Assembly: GCA_007117675.1 (NCBI GenBank)
Contig: SKGB01000051.1
Location: 1-11,283, forward strand
Direction of reading: 5' to 3'
Length of the DNA stretch: 11,283 nucleotides
Source: Candidatus Nomurabacteria bacterium
Lineage (GTDB): Bacteria; Patescibacteriota; Minisyncoccia; Phycocordibacterales; CSBR16-119
Part shown: piece by piece, positions 1-6,281 of the stretch
Numbering within the stretch: position 1 is the first letter of the stretch
Layout of the letters: every line of letters starts with the position of its first letter
The notes under the pieces: model-generated
Databases searched by the model: none
Told to the model about the DNA's origin: nothing
What the model saw: only the letters and a program-made list of their open reading frames with translations
Translations under genes and position numbers: made by a program

Positions 1-7
1 ATTTAAA

Positions 8-50
8 TTAATAACTTTTTAGATATACTCAAAAAATTAAAAGTTATTAA
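8..50. repeat. 12-bp perfect inverted repeat upstream of the origin boxes
   Basis: Positions 8-19 (TTAATAACTTTT) are the exact reverse complement of 39-50, with a 19-nt A/T-rich loop. It could be the transcription terminator of a gene ending just left of the window (dnaA is the usual neighbour of dnaN) or a structural element of the origin. The arm is very A/T-rich and no T-run follows the right arm, so an intrinsic terminator is not obvious. Confidence 0.4.
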
Positions 51-59
51 CAAAATTTA

Positions 60-150
60 TTTTTATACACAGTTTATTCTAAACAAAAAAACAAGAAAAA
101 GTACTTTATTTATAACAAAATAATATACTTTATCCACTTTTCCACAGTGC
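60..150. other. oriC: Probable replication origin segment with DnaA-box-like sites
   Basis: The first 206 bases contain no gene and are extremely A/T-rich. A perfect TTATNCACA DnaA-box match (TTATACACA) lies at 63-71. Two near-matches lie end to end, sharing one base: TTATCCACT at 130-138 and TTTTCCACA at 138-146, each one base from TTATCCACA. In bacteria, DnaA-box clusters commonly lie in the dnaA-dnaN intergenic region, and dnaN starts at 207, so this is a credible origin or part of one. dnaA itself is not in the window, so the position relative to dnaA is inferred. A/T-rich DNA between the boxes (about 100-130) could serve as the unwinding element. Confidence 0.6.
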
Positions 151-180
151 TAATAGTAATAATAGGTTTTATATAAGAAA

Positions 181-186
181 TATTAT
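181..186 (+). promoter_or_regulatory. Possible -10 box for dnaN
   Basis: TATTAT at 181-186 matches the -10 consensus at five of six positions and would start transcription near 193, leaving a leader of about 14 nt. No convincing -35 box is seen, and in this A/T-rich stretch a chance match is quite possible. There is no Shine-Dalgarno sequence before the dnaN ATG. Confidence 0.3.
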
Positions 187-206
187 ACAACTAAGTACAT
201 AACTAT

Positions 207-1316
207 ATGAAATTAGAATGCCAAACTAAAAATCTCAAAGAAGCAGTTCAAAAAACAAACAAGTTAGTTGTTAAAAATTCTAGTTTACCTATTTTGAATA
301 CTATCTTTATTAAAGCTTTGGGTAAAAGTTTAGTATTGCGATCAACAAACCTTCATATTGGAATTGAGGTTGAAATACCAGCAAACATAGAAAAAGAAGG
401 AGAGTTTATTGTTTCTGGTGAAATTTTTTCTAAAATTTTTACTACAATACCTGAAAAAGGGACTGTTTCTATTGATGTTGTTGAAAATATGATGACAATC
501 AGAACTGAAAAAAACGTTGTTTCTGTGAATTCTTCTGGTGATATATCTGATTTCCCTAGTCTACCTGTTGTTGAGGGTTCTAGTTTCTCCTTACCTTTGT
601 CTGTTTTTTTGGATGGAATAAAGTCTGTATACTACTGTGCTTCAATATCCGATATAAAGCCTGAAATATCCTCTGTATTCGTTTATTCTGACTCAAACGA
701 GTTAGTCTTCGTTTCAACCGATTCTTTTCGTCTGGCAGAGAAAAAGGTTACTGTTGATGGTTTACCTGATATTTCTGGAATTCTACTTCCATATAAAAAT
801 ATTATAGAAATTATCCGTCTTCTTTCTGATATTTCAGACACAGAAGATATGGCATTATTTACCTTTAATGAAAACCAAATCAATATTTCTTTACCTGGTT
901 TGTTTATAACATCTCGTATTGTTGATGGGATGTATCCAAAATATCAAGCTATTATTCCTAAGGAATTTAAAACAGAAGTTGTTTCACTTAAGAATGATAT
1001 GCTTGATGCTTTAAAACTTTCTACTATTTTTTCTGATAAATTCAATCAAATATCACTTTCTGTTGATTCTCAACTTTCTTCTTGTTTAATGAAAGCAAAA
1101 AATTCTCAAAAGGGTGAAAATGTCTCTAATATAGATACAACTATTAACGGCGAGTCTATTGAAATGAATTTTAACTATAAATATTTTCAAGAAGGGTTTC
1201 AGTCTATTTCAACCGATTCTGTTGTGTTGCAGTTTAATGAAGAGAATAAACCTGTTGTTATTCAAGGGGTTGGAGATAAAAGTTTTCTTTATTTGATTAT
1301 GCCTATGAATAGATAA
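207..1316 (+). CDS. dnaN: DNA polymerase III beta subunit (sliding clamp)
   Basis: Encodes 369 residues, the normal length for the bacterial beta clamp (about 365-380). The clamp forms a ring dimer around DNA and tethers polymerase III and other DNA enzymes. The N-terminus (MKLECQTKNLKEAV, then NSSLPILNTIFIKA) and the C-terminus ending YLIMPMNR are typical of DnaN; the latter corresponds to the YLIMPxR tail that forms part of the partner-binding pocket. The three clamp domains fall at about 1-118, 125-245 and 247-369. The ATG at 207 is the only start that gives the canonical N-terminus. The gene follows DnaA-box-like sites, fitting the conserved origin-dnaN neighbourhood, and is followed after 2 nt by a DUF721-like gene, so the two are probably co-transcribed. 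No frameshift or missing domain is seen. Confidence 0.97.
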   Translation: MKLECQTKNLKEAVQKTNKLVVKNSSLPILNTIFIKALGKSLVLRSTNLHIGIEVEIPANIEKEGEFIVSGEIFSKIFTTIPEKGTVSIDVVENMMTIRTEKNVVSVNSSGDISDFPSLPVVEGSSFSLPLSVFLDGIKSVYYCASISDIKPEISSVFVYSDSNELVFVSTDSFRLAEKKVTVDGLPDISGILLPYKNIIEIIRLLSDISDTEDMALFTFNENQINISLPGLFITSRIVDGMYPKYQAIIPKEFKTEVVSLKNDMLDALKLSTIFSDKFNQISLSVDSQLSSCLMKAKNSQKGENVSNIDTTINGESIEMNFNYKYFQEGFQSISTDSVVLQFNEENKPVVIQGVGDKSFLYLIMPMNR

Positions 1317-1318
1317 GT

Positions 1319-1573
1319 ATGAAAATTGAAAATTTTTTGAAACAATTTTCAGTTTTGTTACACAATAAGCAGTTTTCAAAAAAACAAATCTGTGAAGTTT
1401 TGTTTAATGCAACAAAAAAAGAGTTTAAGAAACAAGATATAAAGGTTGTAAAAGACATTTTATATATACGTTCTGATTTGTTTGTGAAACAACATATTAT
1501 ATTACATAAACAAAGTATTTTAAGTAAAATTAATAATTCCCAAAAAGAATTTTATGTAAAAGACATTAAATAA
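1319..1573 (+). CDS. Small DUF721/DciA-like protein, possible replicative helicase loader factor
   Basis: 84 residues, strongly basic (Lys-rich), starting 2 nt after the dnaN stop, so almost certainly in the dnaN operon. An N-terminal helix-forming half (about 1-38) is followed by a segment at about 39-72 with the DUF721 pattern: alternating hydrophobics (IKVVKDILYIRS), then a helix (VKQHIILHKQSILSKIN) ending in Ile-Asn. DUF721 proteins include DciA, which helps load the DnaB helicase in bacteria lacking DnaC/DnaI, and in several phyla the DUF721 gene lies near dnaA-dnaN-recF. The similarity is judged by eye and the protein is shorter than typical DciA (about 100-180 aa), so the domain call is moderate and the helicase role is inferred. 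recF is absent between the two genes. The stop codon lies inside the terminator hairpin shared with tyrS. Confidence 0.6.
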   Translation: MKIENFLKQFSVLLHNKQFSKKQICEVLFNATKKEFKKQDIKVVKDILYIRSDLFVKQHIILHKQSILSKINNSQKEFYVKDIK

Positions 1574-1611
1574 TAAAAAAGACTTGTATTTATAAGTCTT
1601 TTTTATTATTT
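1568..1611. terminator. Bidirectional intrinsic terminator between convergent dnaN operon and tyrS
   Basis: Arms 1568-1585 and 1594-1611 are perfect 18-bp complements around an 8-nt loop; the core is AAAAAAGACTT paired with AAGTCTTTTTT. An A-run on one side and a T-run on the other let it work on both strands. It overlaps the stop codons of the DUF721-like gene (1571-1573) and of tyrS (1606-1608). Confidence 0.85.
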
Positions 1612-2796
1612 AATTATGCGAAAGAATTTTTTCTTTCCTATTTTAAATATAGTTGTCTGTCTCACTATAAAGTTTTTGTCTGTTACTTTAATTTCTGTAT
1701 CGTTTTCTAATATTTTAATGGCGCCCTGATCTATCAGTCTTGAAAATTCTGTTTTAGATGATATTACTTGGTTTTTTTGTAATATAGTTACGAGTGATTC
1801 CTCAACCTTGATGTGTGTTTTAGGTATTTCTAGAGGTGTTTTTTTTTCTGAGAATACTCTTTTCCATGTTTCTCTTGCTTCGTAAGCCTTTGTTTCATTG
1901 TGATATTGTTTTGTTATTGTTTCAGCAAGATCCAGTTTCACATCTCTAGGGTTTTTAAGTATATTTTTCTTGTATATTTCTATAGCTTCATAGGAAACTC
2001 TTGTGAGTAGTTCAAAATATTTGATAATAAGTTCGTCTTTCATTGACATTACTTTTCCAAACATTTCGTCAGGTGAATCGTTGAAATTAATAGTGTTTCC
2101 CCAACTTGATGACATTTTTCGCCCATCAAGACCTTCTATGATAGGGGTTGTTATAATTGACTGTTCTTTTGTTTTAAAGTGTTTTTGTATATCTCGTCCA
2201 GAAAGCATATTGAATCTTTGATCTGTGCCACCAAGCTCAACATCAGCTTTTATTTTAAGACTGTCATATCCTTGCATAAGAGGGTAGAGTGTCTCATGTA
2301 GAGATACACGTTTTCCTTCTTTGAGTCTTTTTGATATAAGTTCTCGAGAAATAAATTGATTGATAGAAAAAAAACTTGCAAGTTCTCCTATTTCAGAAAA
2401 ATTAAGTTTTTTAAGCCATTTTGAATTAAAATAAAACTCAGCCTTTGAAATATCTATAATTTTTGCGATTTGTTTTTTATATGTTTTGAGATTTTCTTTA
2501 ATTTGTTTGTTTGAAAGCATTGGTCTTTCAGAGTCTTTATCTGAAGTGTCTCCAATTGTTCCTGTAAAATCTCCTACTATAAGGATAGCTTTATGTCCCA
2601 AATCTTGAAAATCACGAAGTTTTAGTAGTGGTATTGATCTTCCAAGATGAATGTTTGAGCTTGTGGGATCTATTCCTAGCTTAATTCTCAGTTTTTTTTC
2701 TGAATTAAGAGCTTTTTCAAGTTCTTCTTTTCCGATTATTTCATCAACACCTCTTGTTAAAGTGTTTTGGATTTTTTGTTGAGTTGAATATATCAT
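1606..2796 (-). CDS. tyrS: Tyrosyl-tRNA synthetase
   Basis: 396 residues; attaches tyrosine to tRNA-Tyr in the cytoplasm. Class I signatures are clear: the HIGH-type motif is HLGR (residues 50-53) preceded by GIDPT (41-45), and the second signature is KMSSS (227-231) after GLDGR. The tyrosine/ATP pocket is visible as IVGDFTGTIGD (73-83), YPLMQGYDS (171-179) and GGTDQRFN (189-196). The C-terminal 60 or so residues (about 334-396) look like the S4 RNA-binding domain. HLGR together with the ~400-residue length fits the TyrZ-like branch found in many bacteria. The ATG at 2794-2796 has a TGATATAGT box ending 6 nt upstream, suggesting a leaderless mRNA. It is convergent with the dnaN operon and divergent from the PBP gene. 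No missing catalytic motif. Confidence 0.97.
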   Translation of the reverse strand: MIYSTQQKIQNTLTRGVDEIIGKEELEKALNSEKKLRIKLGIDPTSSNIHLGRSIPLLKLRDFQDLGHKAILIVGDFTGTIGDTSDKDSERPMLSNKQIKENLKTYKKQIAKIIDISKAEFYFNSKWLKKLNFSEIGELASFFSINQFISRELISKRLKEGKRVSLHETLYPLMQGYDSLKIKADVELGGTDQRFNMLSGRDIQKHFKTKEQSIITTPIIEGLDGRKMSSSWGNTINFNDSPDEMFGKVMSMKDELIIKYFELLTRVSYEAIEIYKKNILKNPRDVKLDLAETITKQYHNETKAYEARETWKRVFSEKKTPLEIPKTHIKVEESLVTILQKNQVISSKTEFSRLIDQGAIKILENDTEIKVTDKNFIVRQTTIFKIGKKKFFRIIK

Positions 2797-2802
2797 AAAA
2801 AA

Positions 2803-2831
2803 ACTATATCACTCTTTATATAAGTAGTAAA
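2803..2831 (-). promoter_or_regulatory. tyrS promoter, extended -10, probably leaderless
   Basis: Read on the minus strand: TTTACT (2831-2826, four of six to the -35 consensus), a 17-nt spacer, and TATAGT (2808-2803, five of six to TATAAT) preceded by TGA, giving the TGn extension. The box ends 6 nt before the ATG, so transcription should start at or next to the start codon. Confidence 0.6.
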
Positions 2832-2904
2832 TCAACATCTTGTAATCATAAAGATTTTAATTCGTCAATATGATAGTATTGTAATATCTCTATTACTGTT
2901 TGAA

Positions 2905-2910
2905 TAAAAT
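2905..2910 (+). promoter_or_regulatory. Possible -10 box for the PBP gene
   Basis: TAAAAT (five of six to TATAAT) ends 9 nt before the ATG at 2920, which would leave a 5' leader of at most a few bases. No clear -35 or TGn extension is seen. The 123-nt region between divergent tyrS and this gene holds no other feature I can support. Confidence 0.35.
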
Positions 2911-2919
2911 GTAATATAT

Positions 2920-5511
2920 ATGAAAAAAAATAATAAAAAAATAACACAAATCGCATCAAAAACAAAAAAACAAGTTGAATACGGAAAAAGTGTTTTTAAA
3001 AAAATAACACAATTTATAAAAGTTAATACCTATAATGTTATAGCGCTATTAATTTTGTTTTTTGTTGTAAGTGCGGGGATTTTCTTTCTTTGGGTTTCTA
3101 GTTTTCGTGTTCCTGATTTTTCTGCGTTTGAAGATAGAAAGGTTGCACAATCTACTAAAATTTATGACAGAACGGGAGAAATACTTCTTTTTGATGTAAA
3201 CCAAGATATAAAAAGAACAGTGATATCTTTTGAGGAGATGGGTAGTAATATCCAAAATGCAATGATAGCAATCGAAGATGATGCCTTTTATCAGCATAAG
3301 GGTGTACGAGTTCGTTCTATTATACGAGCACTTGTTAATAACATTCAACCTGGTTCAGGTACTCAAGGGGGATCTACTATTACACAACAAATTGTTAAAA
3401 ACACACTTTTAACCTCAGAAAGAAGAATTTCAAGAAAAATAAAAGAAATTGCTATTTCTTTACGTATTGAAAAAGAAATGACGAAAGAACAAATTCTTGA
3501 GGTTTATTTAAATGAAGCCCCTTTTGGTGGTAATATTTATGGTGTACAAGAAGCTTCTCTTAGTTTTTTTGGTAAACCTGCAAAAGAGATTACGATTGCT
3601 GAAGCTGCATATTTAGCAGCTTTACCACAAGCTCCTACAAGATATTCTCCATATGGTCAAAACATAGATTTGCTTAATTCTCGACAAAGGAGAGTACTTC
3701 TTAATATGAGAAATTTAGGGATGATAAGTGAAGAAGAATATCAAGAAGCATTAGCAGAGGAGGTTGAATTTCTTCCCCTTAATAGGCTTGGTATTAAAGC
3801 ACCTCACTTTGTTTTTTTTGTAAGAGAATATTTAGAACAACAGTATGGAAGAAACGTTGTAGAGAATGGAGGATTACAAGTTATTACAACTCTTGATTTC
3901 GATTTGCAGAGCCATGCAGAATCTGTTGTTTTAGAAAACGCATTAAAAAATAAAGATTTGTATAATGCATCTAATGCTGGTTTAATTGCTATAAACCCTC
4001 AAACCGGAGAACTTTTATCTATGGTTGGTTCTCGAGATTATTTTGATTCTGAAATAGATGGAAAATTTAATATTACAACAGCACGAAGACAACCAGGTTC
4101 TGCTTTTAAACCTTTCATTTATGCAACTGCTTTTAATAAGGGGTATGTACCAGAAACTGTTTTATTTGATGTTCCTACAGAATTTCAATCAACATGTGAT
4201 CCTCTAGGTAGAGCGCTTCCTGGTCGAAGTCAAAATGATTGTTATATGCCTCAAAATTATGATGGTTTATTTAATGGTCCTATTAATCTTCGAAATGCTT
4301 TAGCTCAATCAAGAAACATTCCAGCGGTAAAACTTCTCTATCTTGCTGGTATATCAGACTCTATTAAAACAGCAAGAGATTTTGGTATTAGAACACTTGG
4401 TGATGCTAATCAATATGGTTTAACATTAGTTCTTGGGGGTGGAGAAGTGAGACTTCTTGATATGACTTCTGCTTATGGTGTCTTTGCTACAGAAGGGATT
4501 TATAATGAGGTTGTTTCAATATTAGAGGTTAGAGATAGTAATGGTAATGTTTTAGAGTCTTTTGATGGCTCTCAAGGTAGAAGAGTTTTTAATGCTTTAC
4601 CATTACAGAAGCTTAATAGTGTGTTATCTGATCCAGAGGCTCGTATTGGTTTATTTTCTTCTATTAATAATTTTATGTACTTCGGTTCACGTGATGTTGC
4701 TGGGAAAACAGGTACAACTAATAATAATAGAGATGCTTGGATGGTTGGATATACGCCAAATCTTGTTGTTGGTGTTTGGTCAGGTAATAATGATAATACT
4801 CCAATGACTCGAGGATCAACTATTTCAGGTTTGTTGTGGAGAGATTTTATGAATAAAGCCCTTACTGTTATTCCTAATCAAAGTTTTAATCCGCCTGTAT
4901 ATTCTTTTCCAGATAACACTGCCCCTATAATAAGCGGTAATTGGTTGGGTGGAGATTTTGTTGTAATTGATACTATTTCTGGTAAAAGAGCAACTGAATT
5001 AACACCACCTGAAACAAAACAAGAGATTGTAGTAACAAATGTAAATTCAATACTTCACTGGGTAAATAGAAATAATCCTTTTACAGGAAGTCCGACAAGG
5101 AGTGGTAATCAATATGAAAACTGGCAATATCCTGTACATCAGTGGTGGGAACAAAATCAATTTAATTATAATTCAGTGTCAGAAGACGATATACCTCTTG
5201 ATTTTGATGATGTCCACACGCTTGAAACTCAACCAGATTTTACGATACAAGGTTTTGATCAGTCTGCTATTTTTCAAGAAAATGATTTGATTACAATAAA
5301 TATTAACCCTGATTCGTTTTATCCTGTTCAACAAATTGATATATTTATTAACAATAGTTATGTTGAAACTCTCAATAATAACAATCTTGAATTTTCATTT
5401 ACCCCGTCTAATATTAGTTCGATTCAATCACAAAACACATTAAGAATTGTTCTAATTGATTCTGTGTACAATAGAATTGAAAAAGAATATCAGTTTCTTG
5501 TTGTACAGTAA
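2920..5511 (+). CDS. Class A penicillin-binding protein (bifunctional transglycosylase/transpeptidase, PBP1A type)
   Basis: 863 residues; polymerises and cross-links peptidoglycan at the outer face of the membrane. A Lys-rich cytoplasmic tail (1-37) is followed by one membrane helix at about 38-61. The GT51 glycosyltransferase domain spans about 75-245: catalytic Glu in EDDAFYQHKG (119-128), GGSTITQQIVKN (150-161), and RKIKEI (172-177) with the E-x-Y-LNEAPFGG segment (about 194-204). The transpeptidase domain has SAFK (394-397, nucleophile Ser394), SRN (464-466) and KTGT (596-599). Residues about 660-745 carry an SGKRAT/LTPPE segment and a Trp/Tyr-rich stretch of a kind I associate with CPR PBPs, and about 775-863 is beta-rich and may be an Ig-like domain. 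There is no Shine-Dalgarno sequence. It ends in a strong terminator. Catalytic residues are intact, so both activities are expected. Confidence 0.95.
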   Translation: MKKNNKKITQIASKTKKQVEYGKSVFKKITQFIKVNTYNVIALLILFFVVSAGIFFLWVSSFRVPDFSAFEDRKVAQSTKIYDRTGEILLFDVNQDIKRTVISFEEMGSNIQNAMIAIEDDAFYQHKGVRVRSIIRALVNNIQPGSGTQGGSTITQQIVKNTLLTSERRISRKIKEIAISLRIEKEMTKEQILEVYLNEAPFGGNIYGVQEASLSFFGKPAKEITIAEAAYLAALPQAPTRYSPYGQNIDLLNSRQRRVLLNMRNLGMISEEEYQEALAEEVEFLPLNRLGIKAPHFVFFVREYLEQQYGRNVVENGGLQVITTLDFDLQSHAESVVLENALKNKDLYNASNAGLIAINPQTGELLSMVGSRDYFDSEIDGKFNITTARRQPGSAFKPFIYATAFNKGYVPETVLFDVPTEFQSTCDPLGRALPGRSQNDCYMPQNYDGLFNGPINLRNALAQSRNIPAVKLLYLAGISDSIKTARDFGIRTLGDANQYGLTLVLGGGEVRLLDMTSAYGVFATEGIYNEVVSILEVRDSNGNVLESFDGSQGRRVFNALPLQKLNSVLSDPEARIGLFSSINNFMYFGSRDVAGKTGTTNNNRDAWMVGYTPNLVVGVWSGNNDNTPMTRGSTISGLLWRDFMNKALTVIPNQSFNPPVYSFPDNTAPIISGNWLGGDFVVIDTISGKRATELTPPETKQEIVVTNVNSILHWVNRNNPFTGSPTRSGNQYENWQYPVHQWWEQNQFNYNSVSEDDIPLDFDDVHTLETQPDFTIQGFDQSAIFQENDLITININPDSFYPVQQIDIFINNSYVETLNNNNLEFSFTPSNISSIQSQNTLRIVLIDSVYNRIEKEYQFLVVQ

Positions 5512-5548
5512 ATTTAAAAGACCCTTCAACGGAAGGGTCTTTTAAATT
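5511..5548. terminator. Bidirectional intrinsic terminator after the PBP gene
   Basis: A 17-bp perfect stem, arms 5511-5527 and 5532-5548, with an AACG tetraloop (5528-5531) and a GACCCTTC/GAAGGGTC core flanked by A- and T-rich arms. It begins on the last base of the PBP stop codon and ends one base before the stop codon of the minus-strand ORF at 5549, so it likely serves both. Confidence 0.9.
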
Positions 5549-5692
5549 TTAATTCCATTCTTCAAAATTATATCCATTATCAAAATCATTATCGAAAGAA
5601 TTTTCATATTCATTAAATTCATCATAAGGTTGTGAATAAAGTTCTTCTTCTGAATCTAAAAAATTTTCATCTGGTGTAAGAATATTTGACAT
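5549..5692 (-). CDS. Hypothetical 47-residue highly acidic protein
   Basis: A short minus-strand reading frame from ATG (5690-5692) to TAA (5549-5551). It begins MSNILTPDENFLDSEEELYS and ends NGYNFEEWN. About one third of residues are Asp or Glu (15 of 47), with no Lys or Arg, and it is rich in Asn, Phe and Tyr; no hydrophobic segment or known motif is visible. It lies downstream of ruvC on the same strand and ends exactly at a terminator, which supports a real transcribed gene. It has no Shine-Dalgarno sequence and no clear leaderless -10 box, so it may be read through from ruvC. I do not recognise a family. A chance ORF cannot be ruled out, although lack of any basic residue is unusual for random A/T-rich sequence. 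Confidence 0.5.
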   Translation of the reverse strand: MSNILTPDENFLDSEEELYSQPYDEFNEYENSFDNDFDNGYNFEEWN

Positions 5693-5765
5693 AATTACAA
5701 ACAAAAAAACATATTAATAATTTTTAATTATGTATAGTTTTAGCAAAAAGATTTTTTGTTTGCAA

Positions 5766-6245
5766 CTATAAGTTTTTCACATGTGCTAAATCTGTAATAG
5801 CAATAGCAATAGCGTCAATTTCATCATCTTGTTTGAGATTTTTAGGGAGTGTGACAAGTCTTGTTACCATGGAATACACTTGTTCTTTTGTTGCTTTTCC
5901 GTACCCTGTTGTTGCATTTTTAATTTGGTTTGGTGTGTATTCTTGAATAGAGAGCTTGTGTTTTGATGCTATGTAAATAATAACCCCTCGTGCTTCAGAT
6001 ACACCGATAACAGTTTTTGTGTTTTTTGTGTGGAATATGGTTTCTATTGCAAAACGGTTTGGTTTGTATTTTTCAATAATAGTATCAAGACGTTCTGCTA
6101 TTGAAAATATTCTTTCATGAATATTTTTTACTCTGTCTGTCATAAAACATTCTGAAAATAAACGAACCTCTTTACCGTTTTGTTTTTTTTCGAGTACTGC
6201 GATACCTATGCGATCATACCCAGGATCTATTCCTAATGTTTTCAT
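5766..6245 (-). CDS. ruvC: Crossover junction endodeoxyribonuclease RuvC (Holliday junction resolvase)
   Basis: 159 residues, close to the usual ~160-175. It cuts Holliday junctions as a dimer, working with the RuvAB branch-migration motor. The four acidic active-site residues are present: Asp7 in LGIDPGYDRIGIA, Glu68 in FAIETIF, and Asp141/Asp144 in QDDEIDAIAIAI. The family segment EYTPNQIKNATTGYGKATKEQV (split over about 102-123) is also clear. The start ATG at 6243-6245 gives the canonical N-terminus MKTLGIDPG, and a perfect extended -10 (TGGTATAAT) ends 8 nt upstream, so the mRNA is probably leaderless. The gene diverges from pilB. The stop is TAG, the only non-TAA stop in the window. ruvA is not next to it, and ruvB lies about 2 kb away beyond pilB. 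Confidence 0.96.
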   Translation of the reverse strand: MKTLGIDPGYDRIGIAVLEKKQNGKEVRLFSECFMTDRVKNIHERIFSIAERLDTIIEKYKPNRFAIETIFHTKNTKTVIGVSEARGVIIYIASKHKLSIQEYTPNQIKNATTGYGKATKEQVYSMVTRLVTLPKNLKQDDEIDAIAIAITDLAHVKNL

Positions 6246-6253
6246 ACATAATA

Positions 6254-6262
6254 ATTATACCA
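6254..6262 (-). promoter_or_regulatory. ruvC promoter, perfect extended -10, probably leaderless
   Basis: On the minus strand TGGTATAAT (6262-6254) is a full TGnTATAAT match. Eight bases separate it from the ruvC ATG, so the expected transcript starts at or within two bases of the start codon. No good -35 is seen, as is usual for extended -10 promoters. Confidence 0.7.
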
Positions 6263-6269
6263 GTTAGTG

Positions 6270-6275
6270 TATAAT
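6270..6275 (+). promoter_or_regulatory. pilB promoter -10 box, probably leaderless
   Basis: A perfect TATAAT, directly preceded by TG, ends 6 nt before the ATG at 6282, so the +1 position would fall on the A of the ATG. This also argues against the in-frame GTG at 6267, which lies upstream of the box. It sits back to back with the ruvC promoter inside 36 nt. Confidence 0.65.
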
Positions 6276-6281
6276 TTAGTC

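Noticed and set aside
3049..3348. 99-codon minus-strand frame inside the PBP gene
   Set aside because: It lies antisense to the conserved glycosyltransferase region, has no family features and is a shadow of the real frame.
5698..5762. 11-bp inverted repeat (CAAACAAAAAA with TTTTTTGTTTG) between ruvC and the acidic ORF
   Set aside because: The arms are low-complexity A/T runs with a 43-nt loop, expected by chance in this composition.
6267..6281. GTG start giving pilB five more residues (MYNLV)
   Set aside because: A perfect TATAAT lies at 6270-6275, so the transcript should begin at the ATG at 6282, after the GTG.
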